Part shown: piece after piece, positions 52,941 through 61,712 of the stretch | Layout: every line of letters starts with the position of its first letter | Position numbering within the stretch: position 1 is the stretch's first letter | NCBI GenBank assembly: GCA_003142185.1 | Contig: PLOR01000095.1 | Location: 1 to 64,000, forward strand | Length of the DNA stretch: 64,000 nt | DNA from: Bryobacterales bacterium | Lineage (GTDB): Bacteria; Acidobacteriota; Terriglobia; Bryobacterales; Bryobacteraceae | Direction of reading: 5' to 3' | Notes under the pieces: generated by a model | Told to the model about the DNA's origin: nothing | Database searches by the model: none | What the model saw: only the letters and a program-made list of their open reading frames with translations | Made by a program: the position numbers and the translations under genes

Positions 52941-53945
52941 TTACATCGCGCTCGGAATCGCCGCCGGCTTGGCTCGCTTGCCCCGCAGGAGGAAGCGAGT
53001 GGCGCCGGCCGCGTCAAAGATCGTAATTACCCCGGCCGCGATCACCGTCCAGTCGATCATGCCGTTGATCCACGCCACTTTGTTGGCCAGATCTGCGGCT
53101 GAGAAGTTCCCGCCGGAGATCTCGACGAAGTTGCCGGCCTTGAGCAGGGCAGCTACGATGACTAGTCCGCAGACATCGATGCCGATCCGCACGCGCGATC
53201 GGACTCGAGTCCAACGAGGGGATAGAGAGCTGAGTAAGTCGAAGAACGCGCCCGTCAGTGTCAGGCCGAGAACAGGCCAGTAGATCTGTTTCCATACCGG
53301 ACCCAAGATAAGTCGTGTCCCCCCGGAAAATGCGAACTCGCTACGCTGCCACATCAGGGATACCCAGAAGGCTGCGGCCGCGAAGCCGAAGATAAATCCG
53401 GCGAGGTGGTTCCAGCGCGTCATCGTGTCCTGCGTGCCCGGTACACGAGGCAACTTGCGGGGATTCCAGTCGTCGGCGTGTTTGAACTTGACCTGGTAGC
53501 GATCCAGCAGCGCGAAGACGGTCGTGACCATGCCCACCGTCATGAATGCGGCGCGCCAGTACTCGACCAGGCAGCGCAAGAGCATCTCCCCGGGATGAGC
53601 GAAAGCCAGCACCGGACCCAGGAAGACGAACGCGAACAACGGCACGAACACCCAACACAGAACGATTTTGAGCACCAAACGATAGACCGGCAGCATCGCC
53701 GGATTGATCAGGCGCTGTTGCGGAAGGTAGCTGCTGGCGACTTTCAGCGGAGAACCCCGTTTCTTGAGTATGACGGCGACATCGTCTTCGTCCAGCGTGT
53801 GTCCAAGCGCCGCTTCGCGCTCTTCCACCAGCGACTGCAGATCTTCGCCGATCTCGGCGACAATATCGGCCTGCTGCGCCTTCGGCAGCCAGAACTTCAC
53901 TGCATGCAAGTAGCGATCGATAAGGTCGGTGTTAGTTGTGGGCAT
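52941..53945 (-). CDS. Membrane protein with HAAS-like N-terminal signalling domain
   Basis: 334 aa from ATG 53945; longer frames overlap the PadR gene. Residues 1-85 form a helical HAAS/DUF1700-like domain (LIDRYLHAVKFWLPKAQQADIVAEIGEDLQSLVEEREAALGHTLDEDDVAVILKKRGSP), found on membrane proteins controlled by PadR regulators. Six or so membrane helices follow. It starts just after the PadR gene ends, so the two form an operon. In such pairs the membrane protein is thought to sense envelope state or interact with the regulator's targets. Confidence 0.75.
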   Translation of the reverse strand: MPTTNTDLIDRYLHAVKFWLPKAQQADIVAEIGEDLQSLVEEREAALGHTLDEDDVAVILKKRGSPLKVASSYLPQQRLINPAMLPVYRLVLKIVLCWVFVPLFAFVFLGPVLAFAHPGEMLLRCLVEYWRAAFMTVGMVTTVFALLDRYQVKFKHADDWNPRKLPRVPGTQDTMTRWNHLAGFIFGFAAAAFWVSLMWQRSEFAFSGGTRLILGPVWKQIYWPVLGLTLTGAFFDLLSSLSPRWTRVRSRVRIGIDVCGLVIVAALLKAGNFVEISGGNFSAADLANKVAWINGMIDWTVIAAGVITIFDAAGATRFLLRGKRAKPAAIPSAM

Positions 53946-53947
53946 GA

Positions 53948-54343
53948 CTACTTTTCCTCCTTGCGTGGGCCGCCGCATTCGGCAGCGCTGGCGATACCCC
54001 GGCCGCCTAAAATCCGCTCCAGGGCCGCGGTCATCTGCCGCCACTCCTCCAGCAGGTCTGGTAGCACTTCCTCTCCGAGTGGAGACAAACGGTAGAAGCG
54101 CTTGTTTCGCTTTTCCTCTTCCCGCCACTGGCTGACCAAAAGCCCTTGGCTTTCCAGCCGGCGGAGGAGCGGGTAAAGTGTGTTCTCGTCGATCGCCAGA
54201 CCTTGATCGCCCAGGGCCTTGCGCAGCGCGTAGCCGTAATGTTCGGTGTAGAGCTGGGCCAGGACCGCCACCACCAGGCATCCGCGCCGAAGTTCCAGGC
54301 GCAGGTTATCGAAGAGTTCGGAACTAGCTGTATTAGTGTGCAT
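53948..54343 (-). CDS. PadR-family transcriptional regulator
   Basis: 131 aa from ATG 54343; the longer frame to 54391 would run through the operator/promoter and is unlikely. The winged helix is typical of PadR (LRRGCLVVAVLAQLYTEHYGYALRKAL, IDENTLYPLLRRLESQGLLVSQW, RKRFYRLSPLGEEVL-like segment NKRFYRLSPLGEEVLPDLL), ending in a short dimerisation helix. A perfect 9-bp inverted repeat overlapping a -10-like box sits 16-40 bases upstream, suggesting autoregulation. It heads an operon with the HAAS membrane protein. Confidence 0.88.
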   Translation of the reverse strand: MHTNTASSELFDNLRLELRRGCLVVAVLAQLYTEHYGYALRKALGDQGLAIDENTLYPLLRRLESQGLLVSQWREEEKRNKRFYRLSPLGEEVLPDLLEEWRQMTAALERILGGRGIASAAECGGPRKEEK

Positions 54344-54358
54344 CACATGCTGTCCTGT

Positions 54359-54383
54359 ACACACTGTATAATACACAGTGTGT
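54359..54383 (-). promoter_or_regulatory. PadR operator overlapping the promoter
   Basis: ACACACTGT (54359-54367) and ACAGTGTGT (54375-54383) form a perfect inverted repeat around ATAATAC. On the minus strand the centre reads TATTAT, a good -10 box, so a bound dimer would block the polymerase. Confidence 0.7.
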
Positions 54384-54600
54384 GACGTCAAGCATTATTT
54401 TGGCAGAACTTCGCCAATCTCCGATCACCACCGAACTTTGTTTTTTAACTCTCCGAGAATCAATAAGTTATTTCGCGTGTCGGCACCTCCCATGGTTCAT
54501 CCGCGGCGCCCCGCAGGAGATAATCGAATCGGGTAGAGCGCCGTGGGTTCCTTTATGGAGGCCGCCGCCTCTTTGGGACAACTTCTCCCACCGGATTCAC

Positions 54601-54930
54601 GCAAGTGCTTGATTTCAGACAACCGCCCTATCCAATCGTGGGACAGATCTGTCCCACGGAAGTGGGCAGGCCCCCCACCTGCCAACAGAGCCGGGCAAGG
54701 CTCTTGCCAGTGGGGCAGGTCCCCAACGTCCCCGACCTGCCAACAGCCGGGCAGGGCCTAGCCTTAACGGAAGACCGTCCGAAATGGGCACGATCGGACC
54801 CACGGAATACGCGCAAGTGACTGATTCCAGGTAAACCAACCCAAAAATGTGGGACCAATCGTTCCCACGGAAGTGGGGCAGGTCCCCGACCTGCCAACAG
54901 CCGGGCGAAGCCCGGCCGGTGCAGCGTTAA
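54601..54930. repeat. Two direct copies of a palindrome-bearing intergenic repeat
   Basis: Both copies start GCAAGTG (54601 and 54812), then carry a GTGGGA...TCCCAC palindrome, then GGAAGTGGG(G)CAGG and ACCTGCCAACAGCCGGGC-type sequence. Copy one has the perfect 20-base palindrome at 54638-54657; copy two has a less perfect one at 54849-54868. A partial third unit lies at 54710-54800. This is a REP-like family. Confidence 0.6.
54638..54657. repeat. Perfect 20-bp palindrome
   Basis: GTGGGACAGATCTGTCCCAC reads the same on both strands. It is the core of the first intergenic repeat copy; a related version GTGGGACCAATCGTTCCCAC is at 54849-54868. Confidence 0.7.
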
Positions 54931-54953
54931 CGTGCCTCTTGTTAGACCGGCCC

Positions 54954-57900
54954 TCAGCCCCCCATGGCCGGGCACAGGTCGTGGAAGAACGGGCAGCGGT
55001 GGCAGCGCTCTCCTTCGTTTAGCGGGAACTGCAAGCTGCTTTGCGCTTCTTGAAACTCGCGGACCACCTCACTGGGCGATTCGATCAGCGACGGCGCCAG
55101 GTCGATCTCCACCGTCACGTTTGGCCGCGCGAAGTATAGGAAAGCGCGATCCGCCGCCCGGCCCGCCAACTGTTCCACGGCCATCGCGTACAACCGAAGC
55201 TGCAATCCGTAATCCCGTGCGCGGCGGTGCGCTTCGGCCAGGTTGACGGCGTCGGTCTTGTAGTCCACGATCACCAACTCCGCGCCCTCTTCGAACCACA
55301 AGTCGACCTGGCCGCGAATCACCAGATCGTCCACGGCCATCAGAAAATCGAATTCGCGTTCGACACGGGTTGCCTTGGCCGCGCGCCGTCCGAGCGCGCT
55401 CGAGCGGAAGTTGTCGGCCAGGCGCAACGCTTCGTCGTCCGGTTCGGGAACCGCCGCTCCGGCGAGCAACTGGTGTACCTGTGTACCAAGGTCACTTGCT
55501 GGCAGACTCTCATCCTCGCCGCGTTCCGCGACCCGGCGCGAACGGCCGTCGAATCCGAGATAATGTCCCAGATAGTACCGCCGCGGGCACCGCGTAAACT
55601 CACTCAGCTCCGTGACGGTGGCGTTGGCGTCTTGCTGCTCGGTCACCGCTGGCGCGTCCAGCCATGTCGTCGCAGGAGGCGCTGCTCCGGAAGTCCGCGC
55701 CGCGGGAGCGCGCGTGAGCAATTCCGGCGCGCGGTCCGTCACCAGCAGCCGCAGTTTCCACGGCTCAGCACCCCGCGCCTCGTAGTCGATCGCGCGGTCG
55801 CCCGCTTCCGCCAGTGGTAAGTTCAGACTCTCGATCACCCGCTTCGCCCAGTTCTCCGTTTTCTTGCCAGTCCCCGAAAAGGTGAGTGCGAGGTGTTGCT
55901 CGGCGCGGGTCATCGCCACATAGAGCAACCGGTTGCTCTCTTCCTCCTCGCGCTGTTTGCGCTCTTCCCGAATGGCGTGCTGAAACACGTCGTCCTTGTC
56001 GCCGCCGGCCGCCGGGTTGCGCCAGCGCGCGCCGAGGCCGATCCGCGGCGAAAACGCCACCACCGGCGCGCCCGTTGCAACGCCCTTTTGCAATGCCGCC
56101 ACGAATACGATCGGAAACTCCAGCCCTTTGGCGGAATGCACGGTGAGGATTTCGACCGCGTCGGCGGAATCCTCGGGCGGGGCGTCGGGTTCGCGCAGGT
56201 CGGAGTCGCGCAGCACTTCCAACTCGCCAACGAATTCATCGAGCGATATGCGCCCGGCCGCGTCGCGCGCCCGCGCCAGCAGCTTGTCGATATTGGCCGC
56301 GCCACGCGCGCCATTGGAACTCCGGTAGCCGCAGTCGTCGATTGCGTCGGCCAACAGGCGGTCGAAACCAACGCTCTCGCGCAGCAGTCGCCAGCGGCGC
56401 AGGCGGTCGCGGAAATGCAGGAGCGCGCGGAAATCGTCCGCTTCGAATTCGCATTCCGCTTCCGCGCCCAGGCGCGCCAGCGCGGTGCTCAAGTTCTCCG
56501 CCAGCAGCCGCAAAGCCAGCAGCGCCTCATCGGAAACCGCCACCAGCGGCGACCGCAGCACCACCGCCAGACTAACTTCATCGCGCGGGTTCGAGATCGC
56601 GCGCAACAGATGAACCAGGTCGTTGACCTCGCGTGAATCGTAGAAGCCTTTGCCGCGGTTGACCAGGTACGGGACGCCGGCTTCTTCCAAGGCTAATGCG
56701 AATTGCGGAATCACCTCCGTGTTGCGCACCAGCAAGGCGATGTCTTTGTAAGTCAACTCCGGCAACTCATCGAGTAACTCAACCACGCGGCGCGCCACCC
56801 AGCGCGCCTCGATCTCAAGCGCTGCCGCCGCGTCTTCCGCCGTGGCGCAGATCGCTTCAATCGCCACCTCGCGCCGCGATGCGAATTCGCGCCGCGCCAC
56901 CAAAGTCCGGGCCTCGATGCCCGCTGCGCCATCCGTGATCTTCTCGACCGCGCGCAGAATTTGCGGCCGGCTGCGAAAATTATCGTGCAGCGGAACCAGC
57001 CTGCTGCCGGAAGCCTCGACTTCGTCGCGGTATCGCTCAAAGCCGGCCGGCTCCGCGTGGCGAAAGCCGAAGATCGATTGGTTGACGTCGCCCACCGCGT
57101 AAAAGCGGTCCGGCGATCGCACCAGTTCGAGCAGCCGCGCCTGTTGCGGATTCGTGTCCTGGAATTCGTCCATCAGGATGTGGTCGAACTGCGCTTTCAA
57201 CTGTGCGCGAGCTTGCGGGTCGCGATCGAGAAAGCGGACCGCGTACTCCTCCAAATCGGCGAAATCGAGCGTACCCGCGCGCTGTTTCCGTTCGCGGTAA
57301 ATCCGGTCGAACCGGCGCAGAATGTCGAACAATGTGCGGCGCTCGTGCCGGTACAGCTCGGTGATGAGCGAGTAAGTCAACTTACCGGCTTGTTCCTTGA
57401 GACTCTTCACTAACGAATAAGCTGTCGTGCCGCCTTTCGATTTCCGCAGATTGGCAGGGAACGCCGCCAGCGCGCGCAAGGCTTCGAGCGGACTGGCCGC
57501 GTGAACGATGCGCTCCGCGCTTTCGCGGATTTCGCCCAGGTGCTGTTTCTGGGCGAAGCTCCAGGTGGTGGCTGCGTCGGCTGCCAGGGCCGCCGCGGTG
57601 GCGGCGAAATCGGCCATTCCGGTTCCAGCCGGTTGGGCAAAGCCGGCCAGGTCTTCCACCCGTTTGCCGGCCGAGCGCATGGCATCGTAAGCCGAAAGAA
57701 GTGCCTCTTCGAAATCGAACGCCGAAAGGCCGCGAATCAGCGCGCGCACCGCGGCCGGCTGTTCCTCGAAAAGCTCTTCGACGGCGGCTGCGATCGACTC
57801 CTGCTGGAGGCGCCAGGAATCGCTTGGATCGGCCACCGAGAATTCCGGATCCACCGCGGCGAACACCGCGTTCTCTTTCAACAGCCGCGCGCAGAACCCA

Positions 57901-58172
57901 TGCACCGTGGATACCCAGGCCCGTTCGAGTTGGGCGCGGATCTCCGGACAAGCCTCGGCCAGCTTGGCGCGTATGTTGGCGGCGGCCTTTTCGGTGAAGG
58001 TGATGGCGAGAATGCGCTGCGGGTTTGCGCCGGCCTCCACCAGTTGGCGAAAATGTTCCACCAGGACAGTGGTCTTGCCGGAGCCGGGACCGGCCACCAC
58101 GCAGGTGTCGAGCGGCGGCCCGGCAACTTCGATTGCCGCGCGCTGGGCGGCAGTGAAAACGACTTCCGTCAT
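54954..58172 (-). CDS. addA: AddA-like helicase-nuclease
   Basis: 1072 aa from ATG 58172, which overlaps the AddB stop (ATGA). UvrD-type helicase: Walker A GPGSGKT at residues 28-34, AITFTEKAA motif Ia, STVHGFCARLL, LMDEFQDTNPQQ motif II, GDVNQSIFGFRHA motif III, then TVHSAKGLEFP and LLYVAMTRAEQ. The C-terminal RecB-like nuclease domain has GQVDLWF and VIVDYKT (Asp-x-n-Asp-Tyr-Lys). With AddB it processes double-strand DNA ends for recombination and degrades linear phage DNA. Confidence 0.9.
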   Translation of the reverse strand: MTEVVFTAAQRAAIEVAGPPLDTCVVAGPGSGKTTVLVEHFRQLVEAGANPQRILAITFTEKAAANIRAKLAEACPEIRAQLERAWVSTVHGFCARLLKENAVFAAVDPEFSVADPSDSWRLQQESIAAAVEELFEEQPAAVRALIRGLSAFDFEEALLSAYDAMRSAGKRVEDLAGFAQPAGTGMADFAATAAALAADAATTWSFAQKQHLGEIRESAERIVHAASPLEALRALAAFPANLRKSKGGTTAYSLVKSLKEQAGKLTYSLITELYRHERRTLFDILRRFDRIYRERKQRAGTLDFADLEEYAVRFLDRDPQARAQLKAQFDHILMDEFQDTNPQQARLLELVRSPDRFYAVGDVNQSIFGFRHAEPAGFERYRDEVEASGSRLVPLHDNFRSRPQILRAVEKITDGAAGIEARTLVARREFASRREVAIEAICATAEDAAAALEIEARWVARRVVELLDELPELTYKDIALLVRNTEVIPQFALALEEAGVPYLVNRGKGFYDSREVNDLVHLLRAISNPRDEVSLAVVLRSPLVAVSDEALLALRLLAENLSTALARLGAEAECEFEADDFRALLHFRDRLRRWRLLRESVGFDRLLADAIDDCGYRSSNGARGAANIDKLLARARDAAGRISLDEFVGELEVLRDSDLREPDAPPEDSADAVEILTVHSAKGLEFPIVFVAALQKGVATGAPVVAFSPRIGLGARWRNPAAGGDKDDVFQHAIREERKQREEEESNRLLYVAMTRAEQHLALTFSGTGKKTENWAKRVIESLNLPLAEAGDRAIDYEARGAEPWKLRLLVTDRAPELLTRAPAARTSGAAPPATTWLDAPAVTEQQDANATVTELSEFTRCPRRYYLGHYLGFDGRSRRVAERGEDESLPASDLGTQVHQLLAGAAVPEPDDEALRLADNFRSSALGRRAAKATRVEREFDFLMAVDDLVIRGQVDLWFEEGAELVIVDYKTDAVNLAEAHRRARDYGLQLRLYAMAVEQLAGRAADRAFLYFARPNVTVEIDLAPSLIESPSEVVREFQEAQSSLQFPLNEGERCHRCPFFHDLCPAMGG

Positions 58173-60838
58173 GCGCCCTCGACCGCCGCCACCGGAACTT
58201 CGATGCGGCAAACGTCACGGCACTGACAGAAGCGGCATTGGTCGCGATCGGCGGGCTTCACTTCGATGCGGCCGCCGCGAATCTCCTCTACCGCGCGCTG
58301 CGCCCGCTCCCGCGTGCGGGCAAACCAGTGCTCCGGCATGGGCCGCGATTCAAGTTCGCCGGAATCGCTCCAACCCACATACTCCACGCCGCCCTTTAAG
58401 CCGATATAGAACACGCCCGCCGGAGTCACGCCGAATTCCTGTGCGGCGCCCATCAGATACAGCGGCGCTTGCAGCAGCCGCTCGTCGTCCAGCTTCTTCT
58501 TGGTGTTTTGTGCGTTGCTGTATTTGTAGTCGAAGACGAAGGCGCGGCCGTCGGCCGCTTCGTCGAGGCGGTCGATTTTGCCGCGTATCTCAGTGCCGTC
58601 GGCGAGAGCGTAGCGAATTCTCTCTTCCGTGCGCGAGCGAAACTGGCCGCGCGGCCACTGGGTGTCGGCCGCGAAGGCCAGCAGATCGTCGAGCATCGCA
58701 TTGCGCAGGCGTTCGGTGTGATAGGCAGCGGGAATGCGATGCTCCTCGATCAAGCGCGCGAACGCCTCATCGAAAACGGTCGCGATATCGCCGCCCTCCA
58801 CCCACCAGCGGGCCAACACCTCATGCACAATATTCCCTTGCAGCATGAAATCAAGCCGCTGGTCCGGCCGCGGCGGGTGCGTCTGTAGCTTCAGCGTCTG
58901 GCGGCCGAAATACTGAAAGCCGCATTGCAAATAGCTCTCGAGCGACGTCGGCGAAACGCGCGCGGTTTTTTCTACCAGCGCCTGGAGCAGGGAAGCGCGC
59001 GCGATAGGACGCGGCTGCCGCGGTTCACGCGGAAAGCGAGGGCGCGGGGCGACAGCCGGTGCCTCCTGCGGAGGCGCGATGAAGTCCTCGAGGAAAATCG
59101 ATGGAAGATTGGATTCGCCGCGCCCACTGGATTCGGGATAGGAAAGCGTCACCAGCATGGTGGCGCGAGTGAGCGCAGAATCGAACAGCGCCCGCTCCTC
59201 CCGCTCGAATTCGGCCGCGGTGCGCACGCGTATGCCGGCGGAATTGAGGCGCCGGCGCGCTTCATCGGGAAAGAATGCGTCCTGCCGATGCGGTTGCGGA
59301 AACTGGCGTTCCAGCATCCCGCAGACAAACACGATGGGCAGCACCCATTGGCGCGCTTCGGGCGCGCTCAACACGTGGACCACGTTGCGCCGCGCGTCGT
59401 CGCGCCAGAGCCGAAGCGGCTTGAGGCGCAGCACGGATTCGACCGTGCGCCAGAACGGCTCGAGCGGAATCTCGGCCGCCGGATCGAGCGCGAGCGCGGC
59501 TTCGGCCAGCGCTTCGTCAAACGCCTTCAGCGCAGCAGTCTGGCTGCGCCACATCGGCACCAGTTCGCGATCCGCGATGTCGGAAGAAGCAACCGCCGGG
59601 CGGAACAGGTTGCGCAGGGTGGCGAAGCGCCGCGCCCAGTCTTTGGGCAGCAAGACGAAGGAGCGCCACTCTTCCAGCGCGCCCATCTCCTCGATCAGCG
59701 GCAGCAGTTTTTCGGCTCGAGCCTCGATCGCCAGCTCCTTCAAAGCGCCGAGGCCGGAATCGGGCGTTTGCTCCCTCACCTTGAAATCGAAACGGTCCAT
59801 CGCGGCGGAGGCGGCAAAACGCGGTGTCAGCCGCAACACGGCGAGCGTTTCGAGGTGGTCCCATCCGCCCAACATGGCGTCGATGGCGCCGGCCAGGAAG
59901 CGCGTGACGGGATGCCGGTCGAGCCGATCGTCGAAATAGAAGCGGGCTGGAATGCCGAAGCGGCTGAAGGTGGTCCGCAAAACCGGCACGTAGGATTCCG
60001 GCCGCACGACCACGCCGATTTCGCGAAACGGCCGGCCCGCCGCGGCTTGATCGAGGATGCGGCGCGCAATCTCTTCGGTCTCGCGCTCGACGTTCGCGGC
60101 CCGCACCACGGCCACCGCGGGTGTGGAACGGACGCGCGGCATGTGTTGTTCCGCAAAACCCATCGCAGCCAGGCGGGCGCGCAATTCCGGTGCGGCGGCG
60201 GAATCGAGCGTGAGAACGATTTCGGCATGACGGCCGAGTGCGGCCAGCACTTCCAGTTCCGCATCCGGCAGCGCGTGAAATCCATCCAGCCAGATGGTGC
60301 GCATGCCGCCCAGTCCTTCCGCGGCGATGCGGGCGGCAGCCAATTGCAGGCACCGCGCGCGCAACGCGAGGCCGCGGCGTTCGAGCGCGGTCTCGACCTC
60401 TTTATATATGGCGAGAAAGGGCGCGGCCAGCGGCGCATCGGGAAGGTTCCGGCGCAAGTGCTGGCTGTCGCAGCCAGCCGAGGAGAATTCCTGGAGAGTG
60501 CGCGCCAGCGCTCCGCGGAAGCCGGCGAGGTGCGCCACCTGGCGGAATTCGGGGCGATCGATCCGCCGCACTGCTTCTTCGACGGCCAGGTAGATCAGGG
60601 AATCGGGCGCCTGAACCGCCGGCAAAGCCCAAGGTAGAACAAAGCTCGACAGCGTTTGAATGGCGCCGCCGCGCAGAGCGCAGCCTTCGCGCGCCAACTG
60701 ATTCTGCAAGTGCTGCGCCAGCGTGGCCGTCGGCACCAGCAACCGCACGGCCGCGCTGCCACTGCGCGCGGCGTCGCGCAGTTCGTTCAATACCAGGTTG
60801 GTCTTGCCGGAGCCGGCGGGCCCAACGATGAGGCGCAT
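58169..60838 (-). CDS. addB: AddB-like helicase-nuclease subunit
   Basis: 889 aa from ATG 60838 (MRLIVGPAGSGKT); the frame opens at 60883. The P-loop is at residues 6-13. The middle part is a degenerate UvrD-like helicase (for example the VLSAPEARQWVLPIVFVCGMLE segment, and ALTRATMLVTLSYPESSGRGE). The C-terminal nuclease has IRGKIDRLDEAADGRAFVFDYKYS. Cys residues in LQCGFQYF and the late CRFCQCRDVC fit the iron-sulfur cluster that staples AddB nuclease domains. Its stop overlaps the AddA start, so the two are translated together. Confidence 0.88.
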   Translation of the reverse strand: MRLIVGPAGSGKTNLVLNELRDAARSGSAAVRLLVPTATLAQHLQNQLAREGCALRGGAIQTLSSFVLPWALPAVQAPDSLIYLAVEEAVRRIDRPEFRQVAHLAGFRGALARTLQEFSSAGCDSQHLRRNLPDAPLAAPFLAIYKEVETALERRGLALRARCLQLAAARIAAEGLGGMRTIWLDGFHALPDAELEVLAALGRHAEIVLTLDSAAAPELRARLAAMGFAEQHMPRVRSTPAVAVVRAANVERETEEIARRILDQAAAGRPFREIGVVVRPESYVPVLRTTFSRFGIPARFYFDDRLDRHPVTRFLAGAIDAMLGGWDHLETLAVLRLTPRFAASAAMDRFDFKVREQTPDSGLGALKELAIEARAEKLLPLIEEMGALEEWRSFVLLPKDWARRFATLRNLFRPAVASSDIADRELVPMWRSQTAALKAFDEALAEAALALDPAAEIPLEPFWRTVESVLRLKPLRLWRDDARRNVVHVLSAPEARQWVLPIVFVCGMLERQFPQPHRQDAFFPDEARRRLNSAGIRVRTAAEFEREERALFDSALTRATMLVTLSYPESSGRGESNLPSIFLEDFIAPPQEAPAVAPRPRFPREPRQPRPIARASLLQALVEKTARVSPTSLESYLQCGFQYFGRQTLKLQTHPPRPDQRLDFMLQGNIVHEVLARWWVEGGDIATVFDEAFARLIEEHRIPAAYHTERLRNAMLDDLLAFAADTQWPRGQFRSRTEERIRYALADGTEIRGKIDRLDEAADGRAFVFDYKYSNAQNTKKKLDDERLLQAPLYLMGAAQEFGVTPAGVFYIGLKGGVEYVGWSDSGELESRPMPEHWFARTRERAQRAVEEIRGGRIEVKPADRDQCRFCQCRDVCRIEVPVAAVEGA

Positions 60839-60898
60839 CGGCTCTAGTGTAACCGCGGCGCACGCACGAGTGCGTGCCGCCACATTCGTCCGCCAAAC

Positions 60899-61651
60899 TC
60901 AGGCCTTCTCCCAAACCAGCAATGCCCGGGTGCTGGCCAGGCGGCCGAGCGGGCCGGCGATGCGTTCGCACTGCTCCGCCATGCGGATGATCGCGCCGGG
61001 CATCCTGCGCTTTCGTTTGAAACCCAGCGCGGCCAGATAAGCGAGTCCCAGAAATGGTTCGCAGCGGACCAGCTTGAGACCGGCGGCGGGTTGGTCTCGC
61101 ACCCTCCGCACTAACTGGTAGGGAATGGCGGCATTGCCGTCAAACGCCTGTTTGCCGGTGGAGCGGAATGGCTGGGCGATATCGATCGAAAGCACACAGT
61201 CTTCGTGGTGGAAATAGCGATAGAGAATGTAGGAGGGAGGCGTGATCCACGGTTCGATCGCCACTAGGCGTCCGCCGGGCCGGAGGACCCGCGACACCTC
61301 GGCCAGAAAATCGAGCGGCTTCGGCAGATGGTGGATGACGTCCAGCATCACGACCGCGCCGGCGCTCGCCCCGCGGAACGGCATGCGGCAACCGTCGCAG
61401 ACCACATCCACCCAGGGCGTGAAGATGACGTCGGTGGAAATAGACTCGGGAAAATGCTCGCGAAAGAAGCCTGGGCCAGCGCCGAGTTCCACAATCGGCC
61501 GCCGGCTGCCGGCCACTTCTAGCAGCGTGTCAAAGAAGCTGTGATAGACAGCTCTCAGCTCCGGACGGAGTGCCCAGATTTCCCGGTGCTGCCGGACATA
61601 GTCGAGATCGGACGTCGCCGTTTGCGCCACATAGCGATTATACGGACACAA
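60899..61651 (-). CDS. SAM-dependent methyltransferase
   Basis: 250 aa. Class I fold with motif I VELGAGPGFF (about residues 53-62), an acidic residue after STDVI, and the motif IV/post-I block VVMLDVIHHLPKPLDFLAEVSRVLRPGGRLVAIEPW typical of small-molecule methyltransferases. The substrate cannot be told. It lies just upstream of addB on the same strand with about 60 bases between them, so it may be co-transcribed with addBA. Confidence 0.75.
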   Translation of the reverse strand: MCPYNRYVAQTATSDLDYVRQHREIWALRPELRAVYHSFFDTLLEVAGSRRPIVELGAGPGFFREHFPESISTDVIFTPWVDVVCDGCRMPFRGASAGAVVMLDVIHHLPKPLDFLAEVSRVLRPGGRLVAIEPWITPPSYILYRYFHHEDCVLSIDIAQPFRSTGKQAFDGNAAIPYQLVRRVRDQPAAGLKLVRCEPFLGLAYLAALGFKRKRRMPGAIIRMAEQCERIAGPLGRLASTRALLVWEKA

Positions 61652-61676
61652 AGCGGCAAGCTAAAGCATGCCTACC

Positions 61677-61706
61677 TTGACGTCCTGTGGGGAATGCGCC
61701 TATAGT
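61677..61706 (+). promoter_or_regulatory. Sigma-70-type promoter for the CE15-like esterase
   Basis: TTGACG at 61677-61682, an 18-base spacer and TATAGT at 61701-61706. Transcription would start near 61713, at the GTG of the gene, suggesting a leaderless mRNA. Confidence 0.55.
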
Positions 61707-61712
61707 TCGACT

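Larger units (their letters stand above)
54392..54953. other. Intergenic region with palindromic repeats
   Basis: No supported gene. The right half contains two copies of a roughly 105-base repeat and three GTGGGA-type palindromes, listed separately. The left part has a short AT-rich stretch before the PadR operator. Confidence 0.55.

Noticed and set aside
58925-60637. 570-codon plus-strand frame
   Set aside because: It lies antisense to addB, which has a P-loop, nuclease motif and iron-sulfur Cys residues. The frame has no ribosome site and Arg/Gln/Gly-rich shadow composition.
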